A DNA stretch of 64,000 bases. Source: Polaribacter sp. BAL334 (GTDB taxonomy: Bacteria > Bacteroidota > Bacteroidia > Flavobacteriales > Flavobacteriaceae). Where the stretch lies: assembly GCF_015767435.1 (NCBI RefSeq), contig NZ_JADWOV010000323.1, forward strand, positions 1 through 64,000. The letters run 5' to 3'. The translations under genes and the position numbers were made by a program. Position 1 is the first letter of the stretch. Each line of letters begins with the position of its first letter. Shown here one piece after another: positions 36,795 through 45,121 of this stretch. The notes under the pieces were generated by a model, which saw only the letters and a list, made by a program, of their open reading frames with translations, did no database searches and had not been told where the DNA came from.

Positions 36795-37664
36795 ATGAAC
36801 AAAAATATTATAGCCATTCAAGGAGCAGAAGGTTCCAATCATCATAAAGTTGCACAAGATTTTTATGGAGATGACATTCAATTGAAAGAGTGCATGTCTT
36901 TTGATATTTTGGTAGATAGTTTGATTGATCAATCAGCAAATATTGGAATTATGGCTTTAGAAAACACGATTGCTGGCTCCATTATTCCCAATTATGCGTT
37001 GATTGATAAAAACAATTTGCAAATTATTGGCGAAGAATATTTGAATATTCATCATCATTTAATGGCATTAGCAGGACAAGAAATTGATGATATTCAAGAG
37101 GTTTGGTCACATCCAATGGCATTATTGCAGTGCAAAGAATTTTTTAAAAAATATCCTCACATCAAAATGGTGGAAGATGTGGATACAGCTGAGGTTGCCA
37201 AAAGAATTGCACAAAAACAACTCAAAGGAATTGCAGCCATTGCTCCCAAAATAGCTGCCGAAATTTTCGGTTTGGCAATTTTGGAAGATGATATTCAAAC
37301 CATCAAAGACAATGCAACTCGTTTTGTAATTGTGCAAACGGATGTGCCATCAATAGACGAAAATTGCAACAAAGCATCCATCAAATTTCAATTGAATCAT
37401 AAAAGAGGAAGTTTGGCAGCGATTTTAAATGCGATGAGCGATTGTAAAATGAATTTAACCAAAATTCAATCTTTGCCTGTCATTGAAACTCCTTGGAAAT
37501 ATTCTTTTTTTGTTGATGTTACTTTTGAAGAATACAAAGAATATCAAAAAGCCATTTCATTAATTGCGATTATGGCAGAGAATTTTAAAGTGTTAGGCGT
37601 GTATAAAAATGGCAGACATCCATCAACCTTGAATCCTTTTCAAGAAAAAAATGAAAGTATATGA
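36795..37664 (+). CDS. pheA: Prephenate dehydratase with C-terminal ACT domain
   Basis: 289 aa. It converts prephenate to phenylpyruvate in Phe synthesis. The catalytic domain (about 1-190) has the conserved MALENTIAGSIIPNY near 55-69 and the TRF motif in DNATRFVIV near 174-182. The ACT domain (about 195-285) begins SIKFQLNHKRGSLAAILNAM and would bind Phe for feedback inhibition; LTKIQSLPVIETPWKYSFFVD is the usual ESRP-equivalent region. It is first in the operon, right behind the Phe/Tyr attenuator, and overlaps the aminotransferase gene by 4 nt. Confidence 0.95.
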   Translation: MNKNIIAIQGAEGSNHHKVAQDFYGDDIQLKECMSFDILVDSLIDQSANIGIMALENTIAGSIIPNYALIDKNNLQIIGEEYLNIHHHLMALAGQEIDDIQEVWSHPMALLQCKEFFKKYPHIKMVEDVDTAEVAKRIAQKQLKGIAAIAPKIAAEIFGLAILEDDIQTIKDNATRFVIVQTDVPSIDENCNKASIKFQLNHKRGSLAAILNAMSDCKMNLTKIQSLPVIETPWKYSFFVDVTFEEYKEYQKAISLIAIMAENFKVLGVYKNGRHPSTLNPFQEKNESI

Positions 37665-38803
37665 TTAGCGCAGCAAAAAGATTAGATACTGTTGAAGAAT
37701 ACTATTTCTCGCATAAATTAAGAGAAGTTCGCAATTTGCAATTGGCAGGAAAACCCGTTATCAATATGGGAATTGGAAGCCCTGATTTAGATCCGCCAAA
37801 AGCGGTTTTAGAGGCAATGCAACAAAGTTTATTTGATGCAGGAGCTCATAAATATCAATCGTATCAAGGATTGCCAGAATTGAGAAAAGCGATGGCAAAT
37901 TTCTACAAAGAAAAGTACCAAGTTGATTCAAATCCTGAAAATGAAATTTTGCCTTTGATGGGAAGCAAAGAGGGAATTATGCATATTTCAATGGCTTTTT
38001 TGAATGAAGGTGATGGTGTTTTGATTCCAAATCCTGGGTATCCAACCTATACTTCTGTGACAAATTTATTGGCTGCAAAACCTGTTTTTTACAATTTGAG
38101 TGAAGAAAATGATTGGCAACCCAATTTTGAAGAATTAGAAAAACAAGATTTATCAGGCGTAAAAATCATGTGGGTCAATTATCCTCACATGCCAACAGGC
38201 ACCAATGCTACTTTAGAAACTTTTGAAAAGTTGATTGCTTTTGGTAAAAAACATCAAATTTTGATCATCAATGACAATCCTTATAGTTTTGTTTTGAACG
38301 AAAATCCGTTGAGCATTTTACGAGTTGAAGGCGCAAAAGAAGTGGCTTTAGAGCTAAATTCACTTAGCAAAACGTTCAACATGGCTGGCTGGAGAGTTGG
38401 AATGGTGTTAGGAAAAGCAATTTATCTCAACGAAGTTTTAAAAGTGAAAAGCAATATGGATTCTGGAATGTTTTACGGAATTCAAAAAGGAGCCATCAAA
38501 GCATTGGAAATGAGCAATGAATGGTTTTTTGAGCAAAATAAAATTTATGAAGAACGCCGAAATTTAATTTGGCAATTGGCAGATAAATTAGACTGCACGT
38601 ATGAAAAAGATTCCACAGGTTTGTTTGTTTGGGCGAAAATTCCTGAAGGAAAAAAATCAGAAGAGGTGACAGATGAAATCTTATATAACAAAGATATTTT
38701 CATCACGCCAGGAACTGTTTTTGGTTCGCAAGGAGAAGGTTATATCCGTTTTTCATTGTGTGTGACTTCTGAAATTATCAAAGAAGCGATTTCAAGAATA
38801 TGA
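37661..38803 (+). CDS. Class I/II aminotransferase, probably aromatic
   Basis: 380 aa, fold-type I PLP enzyme. The PLP lysine is in NSLSKTFNMAGWRVGMV near 227-243, the substrate arginine in YIRFSLCV near the C-terminus, and the N-terminal NMGIGSPDLDPP is typical. Its place between prephenate dehydratase and prephenate dehydrogenase, with 4-nt overlaps on both sides, makes transamination of phenylpyruvate and hydroxyphenylpyruvate the likely role. Sequence alone does not separate this from LL-diaminopimelate or aspartate aminotransferase relatives. Confidence 0.9.
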   Translation: MISAAKRLDTVEEYYFSHKLREVRNLQLAGKPVINMGIGSPDLDPPKAVLEAMQQSLFDAGAHKYQSYQGLPELRKAMANFYKEKYQVDSNPENEILPLMGSKEGIMHISMAFLNEGDGVLIPNPGYPTYTSVTNLLAAKPVFYNLSEENDWQPNFEELEKQDLSGVKIMWVNYPHMPTGTNATLETFEKLIAFGKKHQILIINDNPYSFVLNENPLSILRVEGAKEVALELNSLSKTFNMAGWRVGMVLGKAIYLNEVLKVKSNMDSGMFYGIQKGAIKALEMSNEWFFEQNKIYEERRNLIWQLADKLDCTYEKDSTGLFVWAKIPEGKKSEEVTDEILYNKDIFITPGTVFGSQGEGYIRFSLCVTSEIIKEAISRI

Positions 38804-39651
38804 AAAATATCTATTTAATAGGAGTTGGTTTGATTGGCGGAAGTTTTGCGATTGATATCAAAAAACATTTTCCAGAAACGGTCATTCATGGAATTAGTAG
38901 AAAAGAAGCTACTTTAGAGGAAGCATTGTCTCTAAATTTGATTGATAAAAAAGCCACTTTAGATGATTTGGAAAATGCAGATTTGGTGATTATTTCAATT
39001 CCTGTGGATGCAACTGTCAAAATATTACCCACAATTTTAGACAAAATTTCTGACAATACTTTAGTAATTGATGCAGGTTCAACCAAAGAAGCCATTTGCA
39101 AAGTGATTGAAAATCACCCGAAAAGAAGGAATTTCTTGGCTTGTCATCCCATTGCTGGAACAGAAAATTCAGGACCTTCAGCAGCAATTCCTAATTTGTA
39201 TGTTGGTAAAACCAATATCATTTGCGAAGTTGAAAAAACAACCTTCAAATTGCAAGAAAAAGCATTGAAATTATTCACAGCAATTGGCATGCGAATCAGA
39301 TATATGGATCCTGTTGCTCATGACAAACATATTGCGTATGTATCTCATCTGTCACATATTAGTTCTTTTATGTTAGGAAAAACAGTTTTGGAAAAAGAGA
39401 AAAATGAACGTGATATTTTTGACATGGCAGGTTCAGGTTTTGCGTCAACAGTTCGTTTGGCGAAAAGTTCTCCAGCAATGTGGACACCTATTTTTCAACA
39501 AAATAAAGAAAATGTTATTGAAACATTAGAAGAATACATCAGCAATTTGCAACATTTTAAAGTGTTGATGCAACAAGAAAATTTCGATGAAATTTACAAC
39601 GAAATGGAAAATACCAATTATATAAAACAAATATTAAACGGCATCAAATAA
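38800..39651 (+). CDS. tyrA: Prephenate dehydrogenase
   Basis: 283 aa. It oxidatively decarboxylates prephenate to hydroxyphenylpyruvate with NAD(P). The N-terminal Rossmann motif is YLIGVGLIGGSFAIDIKK near 4-21; the catalytic His region is ACHPIAGTENSGPSAA near 112-127, and a second conserved His segment is VAHDKHIAYVSHLSH near 170-184. There is no fused chorismate mutase or ACT domain. It is coupled by a 4-nt overlap to the aminotransferase and lies 20 nt before the DAHP synthase gene. Confidence 0.95.
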   Translation: MKNIYLIGVGLIGGSFAIDIKKHFPETVIHGISRKEATLEEALSLNLIDKKATLDDLENADLVIISIPVDATVKILPTILDKISDNTLVIDAGSTKEAICKVIENHPKRRNFLACHPIAGTENSGPSAAIPNLYVGKTNIICEVEKTTFKLQEKALKLFTAIGMRIRYMDPVAHDKHIAYVSHLSHISSFMLGKTVLEKEKNERDIFDMAGSGFASTVRLAKSSPAMWTPIFQQNKENVIETLEEYISNLQHFKVLMQQENFDEIYNEMENTNYIKQILNGIK

Positions 39652-39671
39652 TCGCCAAAAACACCAAAAAA

Positions 39672-40754
39672 ATGAAAAATACAACAGCATTAAGAACATG
39701 GTTGGATGAAATGAATTTAAGCCATCCACTTGTAATAGCAGGGCCTTGTAGTGCAGAAACTGAAGAACAAGTTTTGAAAATTGCACACGAATTAAAAGAT
39801 TCTGATGTAAACTATTATAGAGCAGGAATTTGGAAACCAAGAACAAGACCAGGAATGTTTGAAGGTGTTGGAGAAATTGGGTTGAGATGGCTCAAAAAAG
39901 TAAAAGAAGAAACTGGTATGAAAACCTGTACTGAAGTTGCCAATGCTGCACACGTAAAGTTAGCAGTGGACAATGATGTTGATTTACTTTGGATTGGAGC
40001 GCGTTCAACAGTTTCGCCATTTATCATGCAAGAAATTGCAGATGCTTTGCAAGGAACTGACAAAATTGTGTTGGTAAAAAACCCTGTAAATCCTGATTTG
40101 GCTTTGTGGTTGGGTGGAATTGAGCGTTTATACACAGCAGGAATCAAAAATTTAGGCGCCATTCACAGAGGATTTTCAACCTATGAAAAATCAAAGTACA
40201 GAAATATTCCTGAATGGCAATTAGCCATTGAATTCCAACATAAATTTCCTGATTTGCCATTGATTTGTGATCCATCACACATCACAGGAAACAGAAATAT
40301 GATATTTGATGTTTCACAAACTGCGTTAGATTTGAATTTTGATGGTTTGATGATTGAAACTCACATTGATCCAGACAATGCTTGGAGTGATGCTGCACAG
40401 CAAGTAACACCAACAAGATTGAAGCAAATTATGGAGGATTTAAAAATCAGAAAAGAAACAGAAACGGATACTAAATTTAAAGATTCTTTAGAAAATTTGC
40501 GTGCACAAATCAATGTAATTGATGATCAATTGATTGATATGTTAGGAAAACGTATGAAAGTTGCTGACCAAATAGGACAACTTAAAAAAGAGAAAAACGT
40601 GGCAGTTTTACAATCAAAACGTTGGAACGAAATTTTGGGTAATATGGTTTTAGAAGGAGAACAAAGAGGATTGAGTGAAGAGTTTATTTTGAGAATGTTC
40701 AAAGCAATTCACCAAGAATCTATCAATCATCAAGAAAAAATTATCAACGGATAA
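39672..40754 (+). CDS. Bifunctional DAHP synthase / chorismate mutase
   Basis: 360 aa. The N-terminal domain (about 1-262) is a type I-beta 3-deoxy-7-phosphoheptulonate synthase, catalysing the first shikimate-pathway step: VIAGPCSAETEEQV near 17-30, GIWKPRTRPGMFEGVG near 53-68 and CDPSHITGNRNM near 198-209. The C-terminal domain (about 275-360) is an AroQ chorismate mutase: ENLRAQINVIDDQLIDMLGKRM. Fusing first and branch-point steps lets the Phe/Tyr arm regulate pathway entry. The gene ends the operon and is followed by a 17-bp terminator. Confidence 0.95.
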   Translation: MKNTTALRTWLDEMNLSHPLVIAGPCSAETEEQVLKIAHELKDSDVNYYRAGIWKPRTRPGMFEGVGEIGLRWLKKVKEETGMKTCTEVANAAHVKLAVDNDVDLLWIGARSTVSPFIMQEIADALQGTDKIVLVKNPVNPDLALWLGGIERLYTAGIKNLGAIHRGFSTYEKSKYRNIPEWQLAIEFQHKFPDLPLICDPSHITGNRNMIFDVSQTALDLNFDGLMIETHIDPDNAWSDAAQQVTPTRLKQIMEDLKIRKETETDTKFKDSLENLRAQINVIDDQLIDMLGKRMKVADQIGQLKKEKNVAVLQSKRWNEILGNMVLEGEQRGLSEEFILRMFKAIHQESINHQEKIING

Positions 40755-40767
40755 TTTTATAAAATTT

Positions 40768-40806
40768 AAACTTCACATTCCTGAAACTTCAGGAATGTGA
40801 AGTTTT
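40768..40806. terminator. Strong bidirectional terminator
   Basis: A perfect 17-bp stem between 40768-40784 and 40789-40805 (AAACTTCACATTCCTGA and its complement), loop of 4 nt, flanked by A and T runs. It ends the aromatic operon and also the convergent minus-strand gene ending at 40811. Confidence 0.92.
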
Positions 40807-40810
40807 TTAT

Positions 40811-41263
40811 TTATTTTTTAGTTCTTTTAAAAATATATCTTGTGATGAAAATTCCTTGACCATCTTTTTCTCCAGCATCACTCTCCACACCACTATTTAC
40901 AAAAACCAAATCCCAACCTTCTTCAACCATTGCATTTATTTTAGATGTAATAACAGCATCATTAGCAGCAATATTCTGAAAGCGAATTCCTCCAAGGTTG
41001 TAAAAATTTAAAAGCTTGGTTTCATCAAAATTTTTCACACGTATTTCATCTCTATTTGATTTATTACGAGAGTTATCCTCATCACTTTGAGTGGAAGTAA
41101 AATCTTTATAATTTTTTTCTTCATTAGCACTGATAAGCCTTGAACGACCGAGTCCAGCAGGGACAATAGATTCCACACTTGTAATAACTTTATATTCTAC
41201 TTGGGCATTTGCCTCAACGAATACTAACAAAATGAAACTAAAAAGGATACTAAATTTTTTCAT
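40811..41263 (-). CDS. Secreted protein, DUF4177-like
   Basis: 150 aa from the ATG at 41263, which starts a signal peptide (MKKFSILFSFILLVFVEANAQ). An upstream ATG at 41311 would place 16 unrelated residues before it, and the -7 element TATATTTG (41299-41292 on this strand) supports the later start. The C-terminal part SKINAMVEEGWDLVFVNSG resembles DUF4177-like small proteins; the middle is charged and Asn/Asp-rich. Periplasmic or exported; function unknown. Confidence 0.72.
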   Translation of the reverse strand: MKKFSILFSFILLVFVEANAQVEYKVITSVESIVPAGLGRSRLISANEEKNYKDFTSTQSDEDNSRNKSNRDEIRVKNFDETKLLNFYNLGGIRFQNIAANDAVITSKINAMVEEGWDLVFVNSGVESDAGEKDGQGIFITRYIFKRTKK

Positions 41264-41350
41264 GTTTATTAATTTTAAATGATTTTTTAAACAAATATAA
41301 AATATTCTCACGTTTTGAATTGAATATTTATTTTACTTTTGAAGTCAATT

Positions 41351-42316
41351 ATGATAACTGGAATCGTTTACAAATCTACTGGAAGTTGGTATTTAGTGAA
41401 ATCCGAAAAAGGCGTTTTTCACAAATGTAAAATCCAAGGGAAATTCAGAATTAAAGGAATTAAAAGCACCAATCCAATTGCAGTTGGTGACAAAGTTTCT
41501 TTTTTTTTGGAGAAAATTGGCGATGAAGAAATTGGAATTATCAAAACCATTCACGATCGTCAAAATTTTATTGCACGAAAATCTGTAAATCTTTCCAAAC
41601 AAATACAAATTATTGCCGCAAATATTGATGTCGTTTTTTTACTAATTACGATTGATAATCCACCAACGTTCACCACTTTTATTGATCGTTTTTTGGTGAC
41701 CACAAGAGCTTACAGAATTGATACTGTATTGATTTTCAATAAAATTGATATTTATGAAATTGAGCAAAGGGCAGAAATTTTATATCTAAAAGATATTTAT
41801 GAAGCTATAGGATATCAATGTGTGGAGGTTTCTGCAACTAAAAATATCAATATTGATACCATCAAGGAAATCATGTTGGATAAAACAGCGATGTTTGTGG
41901 GTCATTCTGGAGTTGGAAAATCAACCTTAGTGAATGCTATTGAGCCTACATTGCATCTGAAAACCAAAGAAATTTCTGACCAACACAAACAAGGTCAACA
42001 CACCACAACATTTGCGGAAATGTTCGATTTGAGTTTCAATGCACGAATTATTGATACACCTGGAATCAAAGGTTTTGGAATTGTGGATATCAATAAATAT
42101 GAGCTGAATGATTATTTTCCTGAGTTTTTTGAGTTGAAACAATATTGTAAATTCAATAATTGTTTGCATTTGAAAGAGCCAAATTGCGCCGTAAAACAAG
42201 CTTTAGAAGAAGAAAAAATTTCTTGGTCTCGTTATAAAAGTTACCTTCAAATTTTAGATGGTGAAGACGAATCTGAGCATTACAGAACGGATACTTGGGA
42301 AGAAGAAGAAGATTAA
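41351..42316 (+). CDS. rsgA: Ribosome small-subunit-dependent GTPase RsgA
   Basis: 321 aa from ATG 41351; a TTG four codons upstream is less likely because RsgA usually begins MxGxVYKSTGSWY. RsgA is a circularly permuted GTPase that helps late 30S maturation. The order is an N-terminal OB-fold (about 1-75), G4 NKID near 130, G1 GHSGVGKSTLVNAI near 183-196, G3 DTPGIKGFG near 231, and a C-terminal zinc-binding helix bundle with Cys/His in YCKFNNCLHLKEPNC near 264-278. dtd follows 4 nt later. Confidence 0.96.
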   Translation: MITGIVYKSTGSWYLVKSEKGVFHKCKIQGKFRIKGIKSTNPIAVGDKVSFFLEKIGDEEIGIIKTIHDRQNFIARKSVNLSKQIQIIAANIDVVFLLITIDNPPTFTTFIDRFLVTTRAYRIDTVLIFNKIDIYEIEQRAEILYLKDIYEAIGYQCVEVSATKNINIDTIKEIMLDKTAMFVGHSGVGKSTLVNAIEPTLHLKTKEISDQHKQGQHTTTFAEMFDLSFNARIIDTPGIKGFGIVDINKYELNDYFPEFFELKQYCKFNNCLHLKEPNCAVKQALEEEKISWSRYKSYLQILDGEDESEHYRTDTWEEEED

Positions 42317-42320
42317 AAGT

Positions 42321-42773
42321 ATGAAAGTTGTCATTCAAAGAGTTTCAAAAGCAAGTGTTACCATTAACGAAATAAAAGTGGCTTCCATTGAAAATGGATT
42401 GTTGGTTTTAGTAGGAATTGTTGATGAAGATTTACAAGAAGACATTGATTTTTTAGTCAGAAAAATTTCAAATCTCAGAATTTTTAATGATGAAAATCAA
42501 GTGATGAACAAATCACTCATTGACATTCAAGGAGACGTCATTGTGGTGAGCCAATTTACGTTGCATGCATCCACCAAAAAAGGAAACAGACCCAGTTATA
42601 TCAAAGCTGCAAAGCCAGAAATTGCCATTCCTTTGTATGAAAATTTTGTTTTTTGTTTAGAAAAAGAATTAGGGAAAAAAGTGCAAACTGGCGAATTTGG
42701 TGCAGATATGAAAGTGGAAATCTTAAATGATGGACCTGTAACGATTGTCATTGATTCTAAGAATAAAGAGTGA
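42321..42773 (+). CDS. dtd: D-aminoacyl-tRNA deacylase
   Basis: 150 aa from ATG 42321 (MKVVIQRVSKASVTI, the canonical DTD start). The longer reading from 42258 would lie inside rsgA. DTD removes D-amino acids and glycine mischarged to tRNA. The SQFT motif is in VVSQFTLHASTKKGNRPSY near 75-93 and the Gly-cisPro counterpart NDGPVTI near the C-terminus. It is cytosolic and follows rsgA by 4 nt, so it is probably cotranscribed. Confidence 0.96.
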   Translation: MKVVIQRVSKASVTINEIKVASIENGLLVLVGIVDEDLQEDIDFLVRKISNLRIFNDENQVMNKSLIDIQGDVIVVSQFTLHASTKKGNRPSYIKAAKPEIAIPLYENFVFCLEKELGKKVQTGEFGADMKVEILNDGPVTIVIDSKNKE

Positions 42774-42841
42774 TTGAGATTGTAGAATCAAGAGAAAAGA
42801 AATAAGAAATAAGAATTCAAAAAGTTACTTTAAAATCTGAA

Positions 42842-43489
42842 ATGAGCCTTTTTTTAGATATTCACACACATTCAACGTCAAGTTCACATCAGGTTTTTGC
42901 GATTCAAAATAAATATCCAAGTTCAGATGAACTTTCAACACCTTTTTCTGTGGGAATTCATCCTTGGTTTTTGAAAAAAGAAACTTTCGAAATCGAATTG
43001 TTTTTGCTGGAAGAAAAGTTGCAACATGAAAATTGTTATGCAATTGGCGAATGTGGTTTGGACAAAGCAATTGACGTTGATTTCGATTTTCAAAAGGAAG
43101 TTTTTATACAGCAAATTCATCTTTCGGAAAAATATCAAAAACCAATGATTCTTCATTGTGTGCGCGCTTTTCAAGAAATTATTGAACTCAAAAAACAGTT
43201 TTCGCCAAAGCAAACTTGGATTCTTCACGGATTTCAAAAAAGCAAACAATTGGCAGAAAGTTTCCTTTTCAACGGAATTTTTCTTTCTTTTGGCGAAGCT
43301 GTGTTGTCAAAAAGTGATTTGCAAAATGTAATTTTGGATTTTCCTTTGGAATATTTATTGATTGAAACCGATAATTCAGAAGTGTCAATAGCATTGATAT
43401 ATCAGAAAATTGCAGCAATTAAAAATATCGAAATTGAAGTCTTAAAAGAAAAAATACAAGCGAATTTTAATACTATATTTAAAAAATGA
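42842..43489 (+). CDS. TatD-family metal-dependent hydrolase
   Basis: 215 aa, somewhat short for TatD (about 255-265). The metal site is visible: DIHTHS at the N-terminus, SVGIHPWF near 36-43, the acidic AIGECGLDK near 66-74, MILHCVRAFQEI near 100 and IETDNSE near 177. TatD proteins are Mg-dependent DNases or related hydrolases. It lies 68 nt after dtd and overlaps tcdA by 4 nt. The exact substrate is unknown. Confidence 0.88.
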   Translation: MSLFLDIHTHSTSSSHQVFAIQNKYPSSDELSTPFSVGIHPWFLKKETFEIELFLLEEKLQHENCYAIGECGLDKAIDVDFDFQKEVFIQQIHLSEKYQKPMILHCVRAFQEIIELKKQFSPKQTWILHGFQKSKQLAESFLFNGIFLSFGEAVLSKSDLQNVILDFPLEYLLIETDNSEVSIALIYQKIAAIKNIEIEVLKEKIQANFNTIFKK

Positions 43490-44208
43490 GTTGGTTAGAA
43501 CGTACAGAATTATTAATTCAAAAAGAAGGAATTGAAACCCTCAAAAAAGCACATATTTTAATTGTAGGTTTGGGTGGTGTTGGCTCGTTTGCAGCCGAAT
43601 TTATTGCAAGAGCAGGTGTTCAAAAATTGACATTGGTAGATGGTGATGTTTTTGATATTACCAATGTCAATAGGCAATTGACGGCATTGCAATCTACCAT
43701 TGGAAAATCAAAATCGCAAGTTTTAGCAGATAGATTGAAAGACATCAATCCTGAAATTGAAATTACAATTGTTGAGGAATTTTTGACTCCAGAAAAGGCT
43801 TTTGAAATCGTCACAAATGAGTTCGATTTTGTGATGGATTGTATAGATAGCATTACTCCAAAACTCAATTTATTGATAGCTGCCAAACGAAAAAAAGTAA
43901 AAATTATCAGTTCAATGGGAGCAGGAGGTAAAATGGATGTGTCAAAAGTGAAAGTTGCAGAAATCAATCAAACCAATAATTGCACAATGGCAAGAGTGAT
44001 TCGAAAAAGATTGAAAAAAGAACAAATTCACAAAGGAATAAAAGTAGTATTTTCAGAGGAAATGCAACAAGAAGCTAGTTTAAAATTGGTTGAACATGCC
44101 AAATACAAACGCTCTTTTTATGGGACAATCAGTTTCATGCCTGCCGCATTTGGATTGCATGCAGCAGCGTATGTTATTAATTATTTGTTAAAAAAAAGTA
44201 AAAAATAA
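43486..44208 (+). CDS. tcdA: tRNA threonylcarbamoyladenosine dehydratase
   Basis: 240 aa. TcdA (CsdL) is a ThiF/E1-like ATP-dependent enzyme that cyclises t6A in tRNA to ct6A. The nucleotide-binding loop is LIVGLGGVGSFAAEFIARAG near 25-44, followed by DGDVFDITNVNRQL near 52-65 and the DFVMDCIDSITPKLNLL segment near 117-133. It is cytosolic, 4-nt overlap with the TatD gene. Its substrate t6A is made with the help of TsaB, also in this window but not adjacent. Confidence 0.93.
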   Translation: MSWLERTELLIQKEGIETLKKAHILIVGLGGVGSFAAEFIARAGVQKLTLVDGDVFDITNVNRQLTALQSTIGKSKSQVLADRLKDINPEIEITIVEEFLTPEKAFEIVTNEFDFVMDCIDSITPKLNLLIAAKRKKVKIISSMGAGGKMDVSKVKVAEINQTNNCTMARVIRKRLKKEQIHKGIKVVFSEEMQQEASLKLVEHAKYKRSFYGTISFMPAAFGLHAAAYVINYLLKKSKK

Positions 44209-44248
44209 TTTCCATGGAAAATAGTTTATATATTTGCCATGGAAAATA
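44209..44248. promoter_or_regulatory. yceI promoter with two CCATGG operator-like repeats
   Basis: CCATGGAAAATA occurs at 44212-44223 and again at 44237-44248, 25 bp apart. The first is the core of a perfect 12-bp palindrome TTTCCATGGAAA (44209-44220). An exact -7 element, TATATTTG (44229-44236), lies between the two copies, so a dimeric repressor could cover the promoter. Confidence 0.72.
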
Positions 44249-44279
44249 AATTCAAATCAAATTTTAAAATAAACCAAAA

Positions 44280-44918
44280 ATGAAAAAATCAATAGTATTA
44301 GTTGCAATAGTAGCATCAGTATTTACTGCTTGCAAATCCGAAAAAAAAGAAACAACAGCTTTAAACGAAGCAACAACAGTGGAAGTAAACAATTATGACG
44401 AAAATAATGTTGATATTATTTCATCAGTATTGACATGGAAAGGTTCAAAACCAACAGGATCACACAATGGAACTGTGGCTTTGAAAAGTGGAAATTTAGA
44501 AATTGTAAAAGGTAAAATTAAATCAGGCGTTTTTGTAGTAGATTTAAATACAATTAAATGTGTTGATTTGGCAGGAACTGATGGTGCAGGAAAATTGGAA
44601 GGACACTTAAAAGGAGAAGACTTCTTTGATGTTGCAAAATATCCAACAGCTACTTTTACCATCAAAAGCGTGAAAAATAATGGAGCGAAATTAGATGTAA
44701 CAGGAAATTTACAAATTAAAGATGTTACGAAAAGCATAACCATTCCTGCAGTTTTGACAAAAGAAAATGAGTTATCAGTTTTTACAAGCGAAGTATTTAC
44801 TATCAATAGAGCAGATTTCAATGTAAAATATGGTTCTAAATCATTTTTTGATAACTTAAAAGACAAGTTTATTGATGATATGATGGAAATGTCATTTGTT
44901 GTAAAAACGAAAGCATAA
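44280..44918 (+). CDS. YceI-family lipoprotein
   Basis: 212 aa. It has a lipoprotein signal with the anchored cysteine at residue 18 (VFTACKSEKKE). The YceI domain (about 40-210), a lipocalin-like barrel that binds polyisoprenoids in homologues, has SVLTWKGSKPTGSHNGTVAL, the DGAGKLEGHLKGEDFFDVAKYPTATF-type segment (read in parts, about 100-125) and a terminal DMMEMSFVVKTKA. It is located in the cell envelope. Its promoter is flanked by two CCATGG repeats and it is followed 25 nt later by a tiny CDGSH gene. Confidence 0.93.
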   Translation: MKKSIVLVAIVASVFTACKSEKKETTALNEATTVEVNNYDENNVDIISSVLTWKGSKPTGSHNGTVALKSGNLEIVKGKIKSGVFVVDLNTIKCVDLAGTDGAGKLEGHLKGEDFFDVAKYPTATFTIKSVKNNGAKLDVTGNLQIKDVTKSITIPAVLTKENELSVFTSEVFTINRADFNVKYGSKSFFDNLKDKFIDDMMEMSFVVKTKA

Positions 44919-44943
44919 TCAATAATTTTAAAAATATAAAAAA

Positions 44944-45027
44944 ATGAAAGCAGATAGACCAAAATGTGGATGTGGAAATACATCAAATACTGAAGGATAT
45001 TGTGATGGATCACATTTGAATAAATAG
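44944..45027 (+). CDS. Minimal CDGSH iron-sulfur protein (27 aa)
   Basis: A 27-codon ORF starting ATG at 44944. The sequence shows C8, C10, C20 and H24 in KCGCGNTSNTEGYCDGSHLNK order (residues 7-27), which is the C-x-C...CDGSH ligand set of mitoNEET-type 2Fe-2S proteins with three Cys and one His. Spacing between the second and third Cys is nine residues. It has only one such motif and nothing else. It lies 25 nt after the yceI stop and before a strong terminator, so it is the last cistron of that unit. Confidence 0.82.
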   Translation: MKADRPKCGCGNTSNTEGYCDGSHLNK

Positions 45028-45053
45028 AGTATAAAAAGTAAAAATATTTTTAA

Positions 45054-45086
45054 AAAAAGCCCAAAACAGTTTGTTTTGGGCTTTTT
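45054..45086 (+). terminator. Strong intrinsic terminator after CDGSH gene
   Basis: AAAAAGCCCAAAACA (45054-45068) pairs perfectly with TGTTTTGGGCTTTTT (45072-45086), 3-nt loop, U-tract at the 3' end. Confidence 0.92.
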
Positions 45087-45121
45087 ATTTTTATATGTTT
45101 GGTTTTTAAAAAAAAATTGTT

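Noticed and set aside
44393-45013. 206-codon minus-strand ORF
   Set aside because: Antisense to yceI and overlapping the CDGSH gene; no recognisable motif.
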